Notes under the pieces: model-generated
Told to the model about the DNA's origin: nothing
Database searches by the model: none
The model's input: the letters and a program-made list of their open reading frames with translations, nothing else
Assembly: GCF_013368755.1 (NCBI RefSeq)
Contig: NC_049563.1
Coordinates: forward strand, 496,001 to 560,000
Direction: 5' to 3'
DNA: 64,000 bases
From: Talaromyces rugulosus
Lineage: Eukaryota; Ascomycota; Eurotiomycetes; Eurotiales; Trichocomaceae
Program-made: the position numbers and the translations under genes
Shown here: positions 20,692 through 32,505 of the stretch, piece by piece
Numbering within the stretch: the stretch's first letter is position 1
Layout: each line of letters opens with the position of its first letter

Positions 20692-21794
20692 TATAGCGGC
20701 CGCAACCTCCCCGAGACTAGAGACAATAAAAATCCAGACTGATGGTTTTTCGCGGTCCAGCAGCCTAGGTTGTACATGTAGTTTTATAAATCTCTTTTCC
20801 TCAGGATTATTGTGCTGAAATCTTGAAGCGGCGTAGGCGCGACAAGCTTTCGGCGGTCTGTTGCGGAAGCTTAACAAGCAACTCAATTGCGGCCAACGTG
20901 CGACTGATGCGATGCGCGAGAAGTATCAATCGCGTTTTGACCGTGGCTTTCGATCGCAGGAGGTGTCCAGGCTGCCGACGTGAAACAGAAGAAGGGCAAA
21001 AAAGACCGGACGAAGCGAAGGTAGTGCTACACCAGCAGTCTCGACTAGGGGGCTTCAACAAAAGCAGGCCTGAGCTAACGGACCCGCTGTAGCAAATGAA
21101 AGAACAAGGTTTGACGGGTAGTGTTCCCTTTTGAGACATGGTGGCCCAAATTCTGGCCACTCACAGCGCCGTTCCGCGGTGGGTCGCAAAGCTTAAAAGC
21201 GCTTGTCTAGACCACTGGCAGCCCCGTGTGGAGCGGGTAATCTACGCTGCCAACCAGTGATCGCCCGCACATCTTGTGGGGCCCCCGCTTTTTTATCGGA
21301 GCTTATTGCGGACTAGTCGATTTGGGAAATGCTGGAAATTGCATGACGTCGCCCTGCGCGCATGGAGTCTTTGACGCATGCAGAATTAATTGAATGAACA
21401 CGGCGCTGGTGTACAATTGGCCATGTTTATAGTAGTAGTGTGTAGATATGCCTGTGGAGTTAGTTTTAATTGCTTACGGTTCTTGTACGCGTAATGCCAT
21501 TTGGAGGCGGCGGAAAAGAGAGCCGGGCTTGACGATATATGTATATACCGATATAAATCTAGAGGCCTATCAACATTGAACTGATGTAACATTTAATGTT
21601 TTACATTTGAAGACTCAGGATGCCACCTACATGTAGTACATATATATACGTGCTTCAATGTTGCTTACAACATTAATCATTGATTAATCCGATTGTTTGT
21701 TCTAGATGAGACAGTTTGTACATCAATTGATATGTAACCACCGGCGCCAAGCCAATTGGCATAAATATGTCTAATCTAATGGTTTCATACAATT
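20692..21794. other. Intergenic region, promoter of the small secreted protein gene
   Basis: About 1.1 kb with no supported gene. The left part would hold the minus-strand promoter of the 157-residue protein. The right part (21380-21790) is AT-rich 3' DNA of the Rpc53 gene with TATATA tracts. Confidence 0.5.
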
Positions 21795-23426
21795 TCACAA
21801 AAGTCGATTCCACTCTGGACTTGCAATAAATTTCCCACTGAGCTCGCCCATTGCCCAAACCTGCTTTTCCTCCAGTTCATCAGCTGTCGCGCCAGTCGCC
21901 GGCGTCGAGGCAATGAGCGCTTCTTGATTAAAATTGACATCCGCGCCCTTGTCCAACTCGAAGCTGATACCGCCCCAGTCCAACGTGACCTTGCCCGACT
22001 TGTGCAGATTCAATCGTCCAACACGACCCGCAGGGAGTTGTTTCTCCACCGCGGTGACCAGCTTACTTGGTTGTTTGATGTGGTCCTTTGAGTCGGCGTC
22101 CTCATTTTCGACCTTCACTTTGGGCTGATCTGTTCTAGTGTTGGAATGTGTGATCATGACATCGTCGTTGGTATCGTTCTGGTTGTCTGTCCCCTCCTCT
22201 CCAGGTATGACCAGGTTTGGTGTTAATGGCGGGAATTGGATCAGGAACAGCTTTCCGGCGTTTTTCTCATCAGCGAGTTTCTCATCTTCAGTCTCTTCTT
22301 TGGGCTCCGAAGCACCATCAGTCTCAGTGTCTGCCGTCTCGCTAGGCTTGGCCGGCGTCCTTTCGGCTTCTTCCAAAGTAAGAATCTCCCTCATCATTTC
22401 AAGGTCTTCGTTATGCCGGGAAAACTCTTCGATTTCTTCCCTTGTGCGCAATAAGCTTCGAGGATCTTTGATGGTGACCGTCTTTCGCGCTTTAGTCGTC
22501 TGTTCTGGAAGAGGGTTCTCGTCGTCGTCGTCGACGTGCGCAGGTGGCAGGTCAGACATGGAGACATCCTCCTCCGCTGGCTCAGGTTTGACCGCGGGGC
22601 CCTTTTGCTCCTCAGTATCTTGTGGAACAAAGAGGCCGCCATCAGTGTCGCCCTGTTGATCCTTTTCCTTTGCCTCCCGCCGCAATTCGGCCGAGGTGCT
22701 GGAGCTTGCTTCCGTGTTCACACCGACAACTCGTTCCTCGTGTTCATGTCGTATGACTCGAATAGGCAGCGGCCCTCTATAGGTTGGCCGAGAGGAACGA
22801 ACAGCCTTTTTGCCCTTTTTATCCACCTCGTCTTCATCGTCCCCATCGCGGTCAAGGTTGATCTGGTCAATACTGGTGCGAATACCGCCTGTTTCCTCAT
22901 CCGAGGAGTAATATGGACCCTCATCGCCACCACCCCATGCAGGCATGCTGTGTCTAGAAATTGAAGACGCGCGCGAATCCATGTCGAATCGACCGCCACG
23001 GCCACGCATTGGGCCGCCTCTCATGCTGGGTCCACCAAAGGTGCCCCCGCGGCCTCGGAAAGCGCCTCTGGGCTTTTTAACAGGACCAAGGCGAGAGCGT
23101 TGGATTGCCGATGCTTCCTCCAGCCTCTGCCGGTTGCGCTCCTCCTCTATCTTGAGTATGGCATCTCGCTCTTCCTTTGTGCGTCGAATCGGAGCGCGGG
23201 GCTTGAACTTGAGTGCTGGTTTGGGTTTGTCCGGGTCGTCAAGACCAATGGCAGCTCTGTTGCTTAGACTTGGGCCTGTAGTGCGTTTGGTCAAGGACTG
23301 TAAGCGCTGGACTGGCGGTCGTCCCGGCGGGGAGGAGGCTGATGGTGTTGTAGAGTTTCCCTGTTCTCTAGAAGCTTGGGGTTGATTCCCTGCGCGGGGC
23401 GCAGACGGATTCGCTTTCGGAGGCAT
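21795..23426 (-). CDS. RPC53: RNA polymerase III subunit Rpc53/Rpc4
   Basis: Intronless, 543 residues. Rpc4/C53 pairs with C37 on Pol III, where the dimer acts in promoter opening, termination and reinitiation. The N-terminal half is low complexity: basic, with an RGG-type Arg/Gly segment (about 120-150: FRGRGG, MRGRGG), then acidic. The C-terminal quarter carries the family signature: GKLFLIQFPPLTPNL, then GRVGRLNLHKSGKVTLDWGG and FELDKGADVNFNQE, ending with WAMGELSGKFIASPEWNRLL. Length is somewhat above yeast C53 (422), owing to the disordered N-terminal part. It acts in the nucleus. The start ATG (MPPKANPSAP) is the first in the frame. Confidence 0.93.
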   Translation of the reverse strand: MPPKANPSAPRAGNQPQASREQGNSTTPSASSPPGRPPVQRLQSLTKRTTGPSLSNRAAIGLDDPDKPKPALKFKPRAPIRRTKEERDAILKIEEERNRQRLEEASAIQRSRLGPVKKPRGAFRGRGGTFGGPSMRGGPMRGRGGRFDMDSRASSISRHSMPAWGGGDEGPYYSSDEETGGIRTSIDQINLDRDGDDEDEVDKKGKKAVRSSRPTYRGPLPIRVIRHEHEERVVGVNTEASSSTSAELRREAKEKDQQGDTDGGLFVPQDTEEQKGPAVKPEPAEEDVSMSDLPPAHVDDDDENPLPEQTTKARKTVTIKDPRSLLRTREEIEEFSRHNEDLEMMREILTLEEAERTPAKPSETADTETDGASEPKEETEDEKLADEKNAGKLFLIQFPPLTPNLVIPGEEGTDNQNDTNDDVMITHSNTRTDQPKVKVENEDADSKDHIKQPSKLVTAVEKQLPAGRVGRLNLHKSGKVTLDWGGISFELDKGADVNFNQEALIASTPATGATADELEEKQVWAMGELSGKFIASPEWNRLL

Positions 23427-24599
23427 GGTGAGCGGTTATGCGATTGTCGATTTTCGAGTGTAATAAGCAATTCGCAATTGCTACAGGTCAATGATGTAGA
23501 ATCGCATTTAAAAAAAAGAGAAAAAAAAGGCTAAAAAGAGAGTATGAAATAATAAAAGCGCCGTTACTATGCGTTTCAAAAGAGCTCGGGACGAGCCAAG
23601 ACGATGTTGAAAGAAAAAATGGCAGCATGCGGGGATTGAAGAGGTCTTCAAAAAAGAAAAAAGCGGCGTTAACGATAGGTCTTATCTACCGCGCTAGTCT
23701 ATATGTGGTTAGATGCGTTATCGTGCCTCGCGAGTCTTGGCATCGCATGGACAAAAGCACATATTATTGAATATTATTGAATATGGTTCAAATGGGGAAT
23801 GATAATATATGATTGAATAGAAATGTTTGCATACTGGAGTCCTTAAGTCACTACATCCACATTGATATAACAAGTTGCATTATTGACTAGACTTGCAGAT
23901 CTGAAAGCTCACATTTCTAAGCCTATAGAACAGGAAAAGATGTAAACGAATAAAAACGGCTATGTAACTTTTCCTTCCTTGTCTGTCCCAGCTCAGTGGA
24001 CACTCCTGTCTTACCGCCAACACTGCGAACCATGTCCAGACACAAACATAGCCACACAAGTACGCAGCACGCATAAAACTCAAATGTAACACTAGAGCCG
24101 ACAATAACGAAGAAGGAACACAAAAGGCTGCCAAGATTAACACGAAAAATAGACAAGTAGTAGCATCTCAGGCAAAAAAAAAACAGAAAAAAAAAAAGGA
24201 ACGCCAACATAGATATTCAAACCAGAGGATCAGTTGACTGCTACTAATGAAATATTCATCAAGAAAAATAGATATGTCGAGCCGCGAAATTGGGCAAAAT
24301 ATGAAATGCGCATGAATATCGAGAGCGAAATGAGTGGATTCGTTTCGGGATGAAAAGACGAAATCGTGAAATGGATGACATGCTAATGAACGAGAGTAAG
24401 ATCCAGAGGGAATGCAACGCAGTGTGGTCGAGTCGGAGAACTCCTTCACTCGGAAGAGACAGTAAAGTGAAGCCAAGTGGAAGAGTGTAGAGAGTGTTTG
24501 GGGTAGGTAAATAGTCGACTCTTTCATAGAAACTTGTATCGGTACAGAACAGGGCTGATGAATCACAAGCCTAGCTTCAAGTTTTTGTAGATAGTTTTA
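23427..24599. other. Intergenic: Rpc53 promoter and 3' region of the Ub-like/Zn2Cys6 gene
   Basis: 1.17 kb between two minus-strand genes. A-rich stretches (23505-23540, 24172-24200) and AT-rich DNA, with no coding frame of recognisable content. Confidence 0.5.
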
Positions 24600-26731
24600 T
24601 CAGCGCTTGCGCTTCTTATTCTTGTCGACCGAATTCTCGAGAAGTGGCTCAATCGCGATTGTTGAAGAAGGCATAACCTCAATGTCTTCATCCGGGTTAT
24701 TTGGGTCCAGGACTTTCTTGACTGGCACACCCATATGACGTCCGTAACGACCTTTACGTCCATTACCTTCATCCTCGCTGACACACCCCTCGATGCCTAT
24801 TCCAGCATCCTTGCACCTGCCACAGGGGCGCTGGCGATCGCATCCCTTTTTGCTCTTGCGGCAACGCTGGCACCGGGGCTTTGTGGAGAGGTCCTCTTCG
24901 TCGGCGGCAAGTTGATGCTGGAAGTTGGCAGTAGACCCAGAGGTCTTGCGAGATGGAGTAGGGCTCAATGCCTGCGTGGTTGCATCGGCCTTTGGTTCAA
25001 TAAAGGCCGGTAAACCCGGCTTAGGCTTGCGGGGGACTGCACTGTTTCGGCCCTTGACAACCTTGCCATTTCGTGAAATAGACTTTTGTAGGCGACTCTT
25101 AGTAGATACAGTGCCGTTGGACTTGACCTTTTGCTTTTTCGCGCGAGGTGCATCGAGATCATCAATGTTTTCCTCGGCGTATTCATTCTTGACACGATGA
25201 CCAGCCTGGAATTCATGGTCATATTCGTCCCCGCTAGGCTCAGTACTGTCATAACTGGGCAAAATATCGTCCAGTTGTTTATGACTGTGCTTGATGTGCC
25301 CCGGTGGCAGAAGGGGACTGGATTGAATAGCCTTCGACCGAGCGGGAAGTTCGTCGTCGTCTTCATTTTCACTAAACTCTCCATCGCTTGTTCCCGCAGT
25401 CGACGAGGCGTCGGCGGCACCACTCAAGGCGTCGTCCAACGTCGAAGTAGAGTTCCGACCATGGGAGAAGTTGGACGCATCGCCGAGACGAATCAGTTGC
25501 ATTGCCACATCTTCGTCTGAGATGCAGCTAGCGATAGTTGGGTCTGGGGTTGGGAGAATCCCAGGAACTGTTTGCTGATTGCCAGAGCTAAGGTATGGGG
25601 CAGAAGGGCGCAGTCGAGTCCCGTGTTCTGGAAAGATGGGAGTGGAGTAAATGGAGCTTTTCGTCGAGCTGCTTCCATACGCATTTTCGCTATAACCGTA
25701 GCTCTGAGGGGAGGGTAACGGGGCTCGGTTGATGAACGGGCGTTGGACGGGCCTGGTGAATGGAGATGGCTCACCGTCCTGGCCAGTGGATCGTCGCTGA
25801 GGAGAGATTGAGGATGTCGAGGTTGTCAGAGGAACTTGGGGCGGTACGAAGAGCGGCAATTCCTAGATAGAAATGAAATGTTAAACCACGGACGGAGAGG
25901 GGAGTATGGAGGGTTTGGCCATACGGAGCTCTCAAACTTGGGCTTCTTGCGACGGCTTTCTTGGACTATATTCTCCATGCTAATTTCCGAGCTCGCAAAC
26001 TGCTCGCTTCTGGCTTTTCTAGAGCCATTAATGGACCCATGGCCGCCCTCGCTGTCACTGTAGGCAGCAAGAGACTCATCGACAAAGCTGCCATGTGCGC
26101 TGGATCCTCTGCTCTTAATGCCAGCCCTCGAAGGCCCTTTGTTCTGAGAGGCACTTCGACGACCGCGACCAGATGGGGATGCGCTTGTCCGGCGGGTGCG
26201 TGACGAGGGGCGAGAGGGTGGTCGGGAATACTCGAGAGCCTGAGAGGTTTGAGGCGGTGCCATCTGGAACGGCTCGCCAAGGGAAGGGCGCTTGCGAGAA
26301 TCCATTGGAGCAGTTCCATAGAAGTGTTGTTCGTAGTTATCAGAATAGCCATGTGCGGGAATCACCCGCACATACACAGTCATGTTGTTCTTCAAATTCT
26401 CATACCTCGCAATGAGCGTAGTACCATGCTCATCTTCAAAACTAACACCGCTAGCGACGCCATCATAGATGCCGTAGAAGTTTTTCACAGTGGTGACAAT
26501 AGAGTCAGTTGTGTCATGGGGGAAGATCTGGACTCTCATTGGAATCCGAGCCCGGACCTTGGAATTTTCATCAAGAAGAAGCTCGAAAGCGACATTCTTA
26601 GGCACGGGCAGGTCGGGGGAAGGGTGTTGAGACATGACGTCGCCTCGGTAGCGGTCCATATCGCCGTAGATTTTGGACAAACTGGCTAGGCCTTCTGCAG
26701 CTTGCTGGTCTTTGTGATGTAAAGTATTCAT
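24600..26731 (-). CDS. Ubiquitin-like/PB1-like domain protein with C-terminal Zn2Cys6 cluster
   Basis: Two exons, 25925-26731 and 24600-25862 (62-bp intron), 689 residues. The N-terminal part (about residues 45-125: VAFELLLDENSKVRARIPMR, HDTTDSIVTTVKNFYGIYDG, YENLKNNMTVYVRV) has the strand-helix-strand look of a ubiquitin-like or PB1-like fold. A long Ser/Pro/Arg-rich disordered region follows, then a basic nuclear-localisation-like patch (RAKKQKVK). At residues 600-629 sits a full six-cysteine binuclear cluster, CQRCRKSKKGCD...CGRC...GC. Most Zn2Cys6 factors carry the cluster at the N-terminus with an MHR domain behind it; here it is near the C-terminus and no MHR is seen. It ends in a basic tail (KNKKRKR). 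A nuclear DNA-binding regulator is likely; targets are unknown. Confidence 0.85.
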
Positions 26732-29330
26732 CGCTCGTTGGCGACGACTGGAGTTGTCGGCCCGGGGGGGGGCGCCTTGTGCGCCTTGGACTCTTTATAG
26801 ACTGCGAGAGTCAAGTCCCGGCTCCGAGGGTGGGTGTCTGATCAAATGCAACGAAGCCAAGTAGATAGCCGTAGGGCGACGTCGTAGATGACTTTGAAGA
26901 GATTTTGATGCGAGGACTCGCCGTTTGTCTCAAGTTTTTGATTGTGCGATGGGAACGGATGTGGGAACGAGCAAAAGAGGACGGCGACGAAGGAAAAGAA
27001 AACTAAGACCGGTGAAAAAAAATCAGCATTAATTGAGCCAAACACAAGGCACAAACAATTTTTCTATGTGGTCCGGGTCCGAGGATTGCTATGGATGGAA
27101 GTTTGCCAGGTCTGTAGTTTGCCTAGGTTGAGGCGGTCTGGGGAGATGGGGTCGGATGAGGTAGGAAAAGAGAAGAACACACCTAATTCCAGTCAAACCG
27201 ATGCTGGCTGCAGTCGCTTGGTCCACGGAGGCCAAGGGAGATGCAGAGAGAGCAGCGATGATGGCTCACAGAGGGGGCTGGTGGGATTGGCGATGCGCTG
27301 CCTGCTGGGTTGCGAGAAGTGATGTTAGCGATGGTATCATGGGCTACTAGTGCAGATTGGGCACAGGCACAACAGGCACAGAGCAGAGCGAGTTCTGGGG
27401 AGGAGAGCCAACTCACAGATTGTACAGTTGAGGCGATCAGGATGAAGCAGCGCAACAGACAAGAAGAATGGGCGCTGGTGGTGGTCGGGGTCGGGGCTTA
27501 TTGGGAAAGAGGAGGAGGAGGAGAGGTGAGGAAGGCCGGTGGGTGCGCGAGAGGTTTCACCTGAAGCGAAAAGCGGCCTGGACCTGGTCATGCTGGCCGC
27601 CGAGAACCAATATTATGCTTTTTCGCTGCCTGCGTCCCCAAGGCTCATAATTCTACGCCCGTTTCCTGCTTTGTTTCCAGCGAATAATTAGGCTCTTCTT
27701 TCTACATTTATTAAACTGCACTCGAAATCCCCGTGTTTGCCGGATGTTGCGCATCCGACTGGCCTCGGAATCGCATGCGTTTGCGAAACGCCCATGCATT
27801 CTGTGCACACACACACATACGAGACCCACGCAAGTCGCCTATATTGCGACGTTTCTTCAGTGGAATAAAGTGATAATGTAGTTACTTGGTTAGTTAGCTA
27901 GTTCGTTGACAGCGCATGTCGGATCCAAACGGTTAAGCGGGCCCGGACAGTGTCACCGTCGGTTGGGCGCTGGGCAAGCGTAAACTTGAATAATGCATGC
28001 GTTACTAGGAAGAAAGAAAAGCAGAAGGAAAAAGAGAGCCCTTCTCGTCCTATAGTTCTCACAGAAGCGTGTGTTTTTTTTTGGCTTTATCGGTGGCCAG
28101 ACGTGATCGGCGACAGCAGCGCAGCGCAGCGCAGAGCATTGCCATCCAGTCATTTGCAACTGGTCCAGATGACCGCGCTCAGGTGATTTGACACCGTCTC
28201 AATTAATACGACTTGCACTACAAAGAACAGGGGAAGATCGCAAGCGAATCAATGGCGCATTTCCGTAGACTCTATTGCCGTCCCTTTGAATTGTCAATAA
28301 AAAAACGTGGGGCATAAATATCGAGATGTCGCAGACGTTGTCTTGTGCCAAACAGCGCTGCGCTCAAGGACCACATGTGCGAAAATGATAGAATATTGTT
28401 ATCTATAGGAAGAATACGTCAAGCATAAGCCAACAGATCCCTTTGCGATCAACCATCCTGGGTCGCAAGCTTAATACCTTGGGGGCTTTTTGCTCATCAT
28501 TTGCGCCGGGCGACCCCTCCAAGGTGCGCAAATGGTTGGAGCCAAAATCCACTTTTCACTGCGCCGGGGTCATCATATGATATTTAGAGAGCTAGATTAT
28601 GTCACTGAGAACTGTCTGGGCTCTTTTATTCTAAGATTTGCAAATAGCGACAGGTTGCGCACAGGCCTGAACATCCTGGATAGTCTGGATAGGTGTCGGA
28701 ATCGAACGCGGCTCCAAGTCCGGAGCAGATGTTGCGTATAATGTATCAAAACGAATCAATTTAGGACCGAAGCGGACTCTAGGGGCTCAAACATGCTATT
28801 TTATGTGCAAATTTACTTTTGCGACAGTAGCGTTTGGCTATAAGACCGGAACTGGAGTCTCCTCCCCGAGTGCCGCCGAGTACGATGACGCTCTGCGAGA
28901 AGAATCGCAGGTTGATAAAGTGATTATTCCTACCTCTAAGACGACGAGGGGCGCTAGAAGAAGAGTGCGCTGGGCGAATTGTTCGGCATAGAGCAGCCAG
29001 GCGCAGATGCGATTGCGAATGGCTGTTCGTCATCAGTTGGCGCTACCAGGTCATCCAGGCTGTTTGTAACTTGTCAGACACTGGCGATCATTGTTACTGA
29101 ACTAGCTAGTCTCTATTTATCCCGACATGCCCTTGCGAAAAGAAGCCGGCAGCGCGCTGGGCGATTATTCCGGAGTGGGAAATTTTTTTTTGTTTTTTAG
29201 TTGTTTTTTTCCCTCGATCTGCCAATAAGTGGATTCGCGCTTTGTCGACACCGCTGGTTCCGGGAGGGGAGAGGGGGACGATCCGTTTGGCATTTCTCTC
29301 AGTGTGGCTTTGCAGCCATTCATCCATGCA

Positions 29331-29352
29331 TCATTATCATCATCATCATCAG
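29331..29352. repeat. TCA microsatellite
   Basis: Interrupted TCA/ATC repeats, continuing as AGCCATCATC units to about 29370. Confidence 0.85.
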
Positions 29353-29975
29353 CCATCATCAGCCATCGTCATCCCTCAGCACCCCCGGTCCAGGCGAGTG
29401 ACGAACAGCCAGCCAGCGCCACGGCTGTCGCAATAACGGCAATCGCACTGGCGGCAGGAAATAGGCAACCAAGCTGTTCATCGTGCGATGGATCGATCTG
29501 AGAGTCGCAGTGCGCCGGTCTGGGATTGTCCGATCCGCGGTGGAGCTGGCGCTGTTGTCCGCCCAAGCCGTCACGTGATGACGTGCAGCCCTCGTGTCGG
29601 CACGCGTGTCCCGCCGCTGGATATCGAATATCCCGCATATCTGCGCCATTATTGGTCGCGCATGAGTTGATTACAATTCAACGGTGTCGCATTATACTCA
29701 GCACTTACACGGTCAATTAATTTTTGTTTCTGAGGGCAGGTGCTGCGGTGCTGCGCAGAATAAGCAATCCGCGCCCTCTCGGCGGGACGCGATCGATGAT
29801 GTCATGGCCCGCTATCGGTGCAAACCAAACAAACCCACGCCTTATCGCGAGCGCATACGCTAGTCCTCAAGGAGTCTAGCTTTGTTGATGTCAACAACGC
29901 GGCGCCAAGACTCGGCAGGCAAACACGCCAAACACGTCAAAAGCCGGGAACGGTCGCTGCCTCAGGCTCTCATTG

Positions 29976-30006
<31 letters not shown>
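29976..30006. repeat. (TTG)10 microsatellite
   Basis: Ten TTG units about 320 bp upstream of the cyclin B start codon, probably in its promoter or leader. Confidence 0.9.
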
Positions 30007-30326
30007 CGGGCCTGAGGCAGCCGTGTCACCCACTCCCATCCAGGCAACCGGGACCCAAACAACAAACATCTTTCTGGATGAGGTCGTCTTATCTTGTTTC
30101 CAGCCCTGCCTCGACCTTCTGCGCCCTCCGCCCTCCCCCCATGGCCCATTGTCTCTGAGTCGCCTTGAGGCTTTTGGTACTTGTCGACGTCTGGGGTTCT
30201 TGTGGATAGCTAGTCGGGCTGTCGTCTTTGTCTGTATTCCTTACGAGAAGAATATAGCCTGTGGTGTTGACCAGCAACCACCACCACACGCCCTTTTACT
30301 CCCGAACAACAAAGTCGCTGCCCACG

Positions 30327-32505
30327 ATGGATGCCAGGGTAAGTCAATTCTTCTCACCCTGTGTGCTACTCGTCCTTGTTATTCGTGCTCCCTATGATCA
30401 CTTCTGTGTCGGTCCGAGTCCAGGGATGACTACCTCCCTGGCTTACCACCTCTTACTCCCATCTCTCAACGTGAAAGATTTTCACTAACCGCCGCGTCTT
30501 CCTCAGCCTCAGCGGATACGCGTCCGAGGGGACGAGAACGCCCCCATTGGCGACCTCCCCAACAAGACTATCCATCACCGCAACAAATCGACCCCGGCTT
30601 TATCGACCGCCTTACAAAATGGAGGCTTGAGGAACAACGCGAAACGCACCGCCTTTGCCGATGTGAGCAACACTAGCTATACTGTGCGAGGTAGTAAAGA
30701 CGATATCTACCTATCTGGCAAGAACAACAAGGCAGGCACCATCTCTGCTGAAGACAAGAAGCCTATCGTCCTTTCGCAGCCCGCTCAGCGCCCTGTGTCT
30801 GTCACTGGAGTCAAGGCTATCTTGAACAGTGTTCGCCCCCGTCCCAGCGATAATGTCCCCAGGCAAGGCATCACGGATATTACATCTTACAACACGGCCA
30901 ACAACCGCAAATTACTTACAAAACGCAGCAATGTGGTTTTCAAAGATCACCTTCCGCCTGTTGTCGAGGCAAAGCCTTCCACTACTATCAAGCAGGCAGG
31001 ACCTCGGGCGAGTGACCCAGTGAAGGAAGACTTCGTTAGTCGTCCAAGCACAGCTTCTTCCCACCGAGAGTATTCCAAGAAGGAAGCAAAAGAAGCCCCC
31101 CTTCCTGCCAAACTCAATGACATTGAAGTTAACCCTTCATCTCTTGATATTCACTCAAATAGCAGCTATGTCATTGAGCCGTCTGTCCCAAAAAAGGTTT
31201 CACTGAGCGAACCTGCCGTGCTGGAAGAAGAACAGCCATCCAGATCGACTCTTCCAGAAGCCGTCAGCCTTCCTGAAGTGAAAGACGCCCAAAAATCCGA
31301 GAGTACCTTGCCTCGGGATTCTCTCGATCTCGCGCACACACGCTCCGACAGTGCGGTCGCACCCTCAGAGCCAGAGGAATGGGATGAGTTTGACGACAAC
31401 GAGGAGGACGACGGCTATGCCACAGCACGCTCACATCCATCTCGCAGTGAGAACACTACTGGGAGTGCAGCCATCATCCTAGTTCCAAAGTACAACCAGA
31501 AGGCAAAGAAGGAAATTGCGGTTGCCAAACAATTCGTGGAGACCTCTCGTACAACTGATGACATCGAAGATGAGATGTGGGACACTAGCATGGTCGCTGA
31601 ATATGGCGATGACATCTTTGACTACATGAGAGAACTGGAGGTGAGTCTTACTACCACCCAACTAGACAGTCTGATACTGACAAGCCCCCTAGATCAAGAT
31701 GCTGCCCAACGCCCACTACATGGACTACCAACCAGAGGTTCAGTGGTCAATGCGCTCTATCCTCATCGAGTGGCTGGTCCAGGTTCATCACCGATTCTGC
31801 CTGCTTCCAGAGACATTGTTCCTTGCTGTCAACTACATCGACCGCTTCCTCTCTTGCAAGATTGTTAGTCTGGGAAAGTTGCAACTCGTTGGTGCCACTG
31901 CAATTTTCATCGCTGCCAAGTACGAAGAGATCAACTGCCCCTCAGTCAAAGAGATTGAATACATGGTCGACCGCGGCTATACCGTCGATGAGATTTTGAA
32001 GGCCGAGCGATTCATTCTCAGCATGCTGCAGTTTGAGCTGGGGTGGCCCGGCCCAATGAGCTTTTTACGCCGAATCAGCAAAGCTGACGATTATGACCTT
32101 GACACCCGTACTTTGGCAAAGTACTTCTTGGAAGTTACCATCATGGACGAGCGTTTCGTGGGCAGTCCGCCCAGCTATACGGCAGCAGGTGCGCACTGTC
32201 TAGCTCGATTTATGCTGTGCAAGGGTGATTGGGTGAGTTTCGAGTGAGGTGTTTTTGATAACTAGAAACTAATATGCCTTTAGTCGTATGCACATGTGTA
32301 CTATTCCAACTATACATACACCCAGTTGTACCCCCTATTGAGCGTCATTCTTGAATGCTGCGAGAAACCGCAGAAACATCACAATGCAATCTACGAAAAG
32401 TATTCCGATCGTCGGTACAAGCGTTCTTCATTGTATGTCGAGGCCGAAATAGCCAAAGGTTTCAGCATTCCCGACATTCCCAAAGAGAGCCATCGCTTTG
32501 TCTAG
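30327..32505 (+). CDS. nimE: B-type mitotic cyclin (NimE/Cdc13 type)
   Basis: Four exons: 30327-30338, 30507-31640, 31693-32232, 32284-32505; 635 residues. The first coding exon has only four codons (MDAR), split off by a 168-bp intron. The protein binds and activates the Cdk1/NimX kinase for G2/M. A destruction box, RTAFADVSN (RxxFxxxxN pattern), lies near residue 55 and should direct APC/C degradation. A long disordered, acidic region follows (about 70-370). The cyclin box starts near 395 (QWSMRSILIEWLVQVHHRF, LVGATAIFIAAKYEE, ILSMLQFELGWPGPMSFLRR), and the C-terminal cyclin fold ends at YVEAEIAKGF. It is longer than A. nidulans NimE (about 480), mainly in the N-terminal region. Confidence 0.93.

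Larger units (their letters stand above)
26732..30326. promoter_or_regulatory. 3.6-kb divergent intergenic region (Zn2Cys6 gene / cyclin B)
   Basis: No supported gene between the two divergent start codons. It holds TCA and TTG microsatellites, a CAGCG repeat (about 28118-28132) and short mono- and dinucleotide runs. Several 60-170 codon frames occur on both strands, but they overlap each other and resemble nothing. Such length is expected for long leaders plus promoters of regulatory genes; an unrecognised non-coding RNA cannot be excluded. Confidence 0.5.

Noticed and set aside
20692..20886. Longer form (222 codons) of the small secreted protein
   Set aside because: The extra 65 codons contain no ATG; the frame only appears longer if a TTG is used.
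28640..28745. Possible tRNA (GTTCGATTCC-like word on the minus strand)
   Set aside because: The bases around it do not pair as a T arm and no A box or acceptor stem was found.
29882..30397. 171-codon + strand frame upstream of cyclin B
   Set aside because: Spans a (TTG)n repeat coding a Cys run and runs over the first cyclin exon and intron in another frame; low-complexity artefact.
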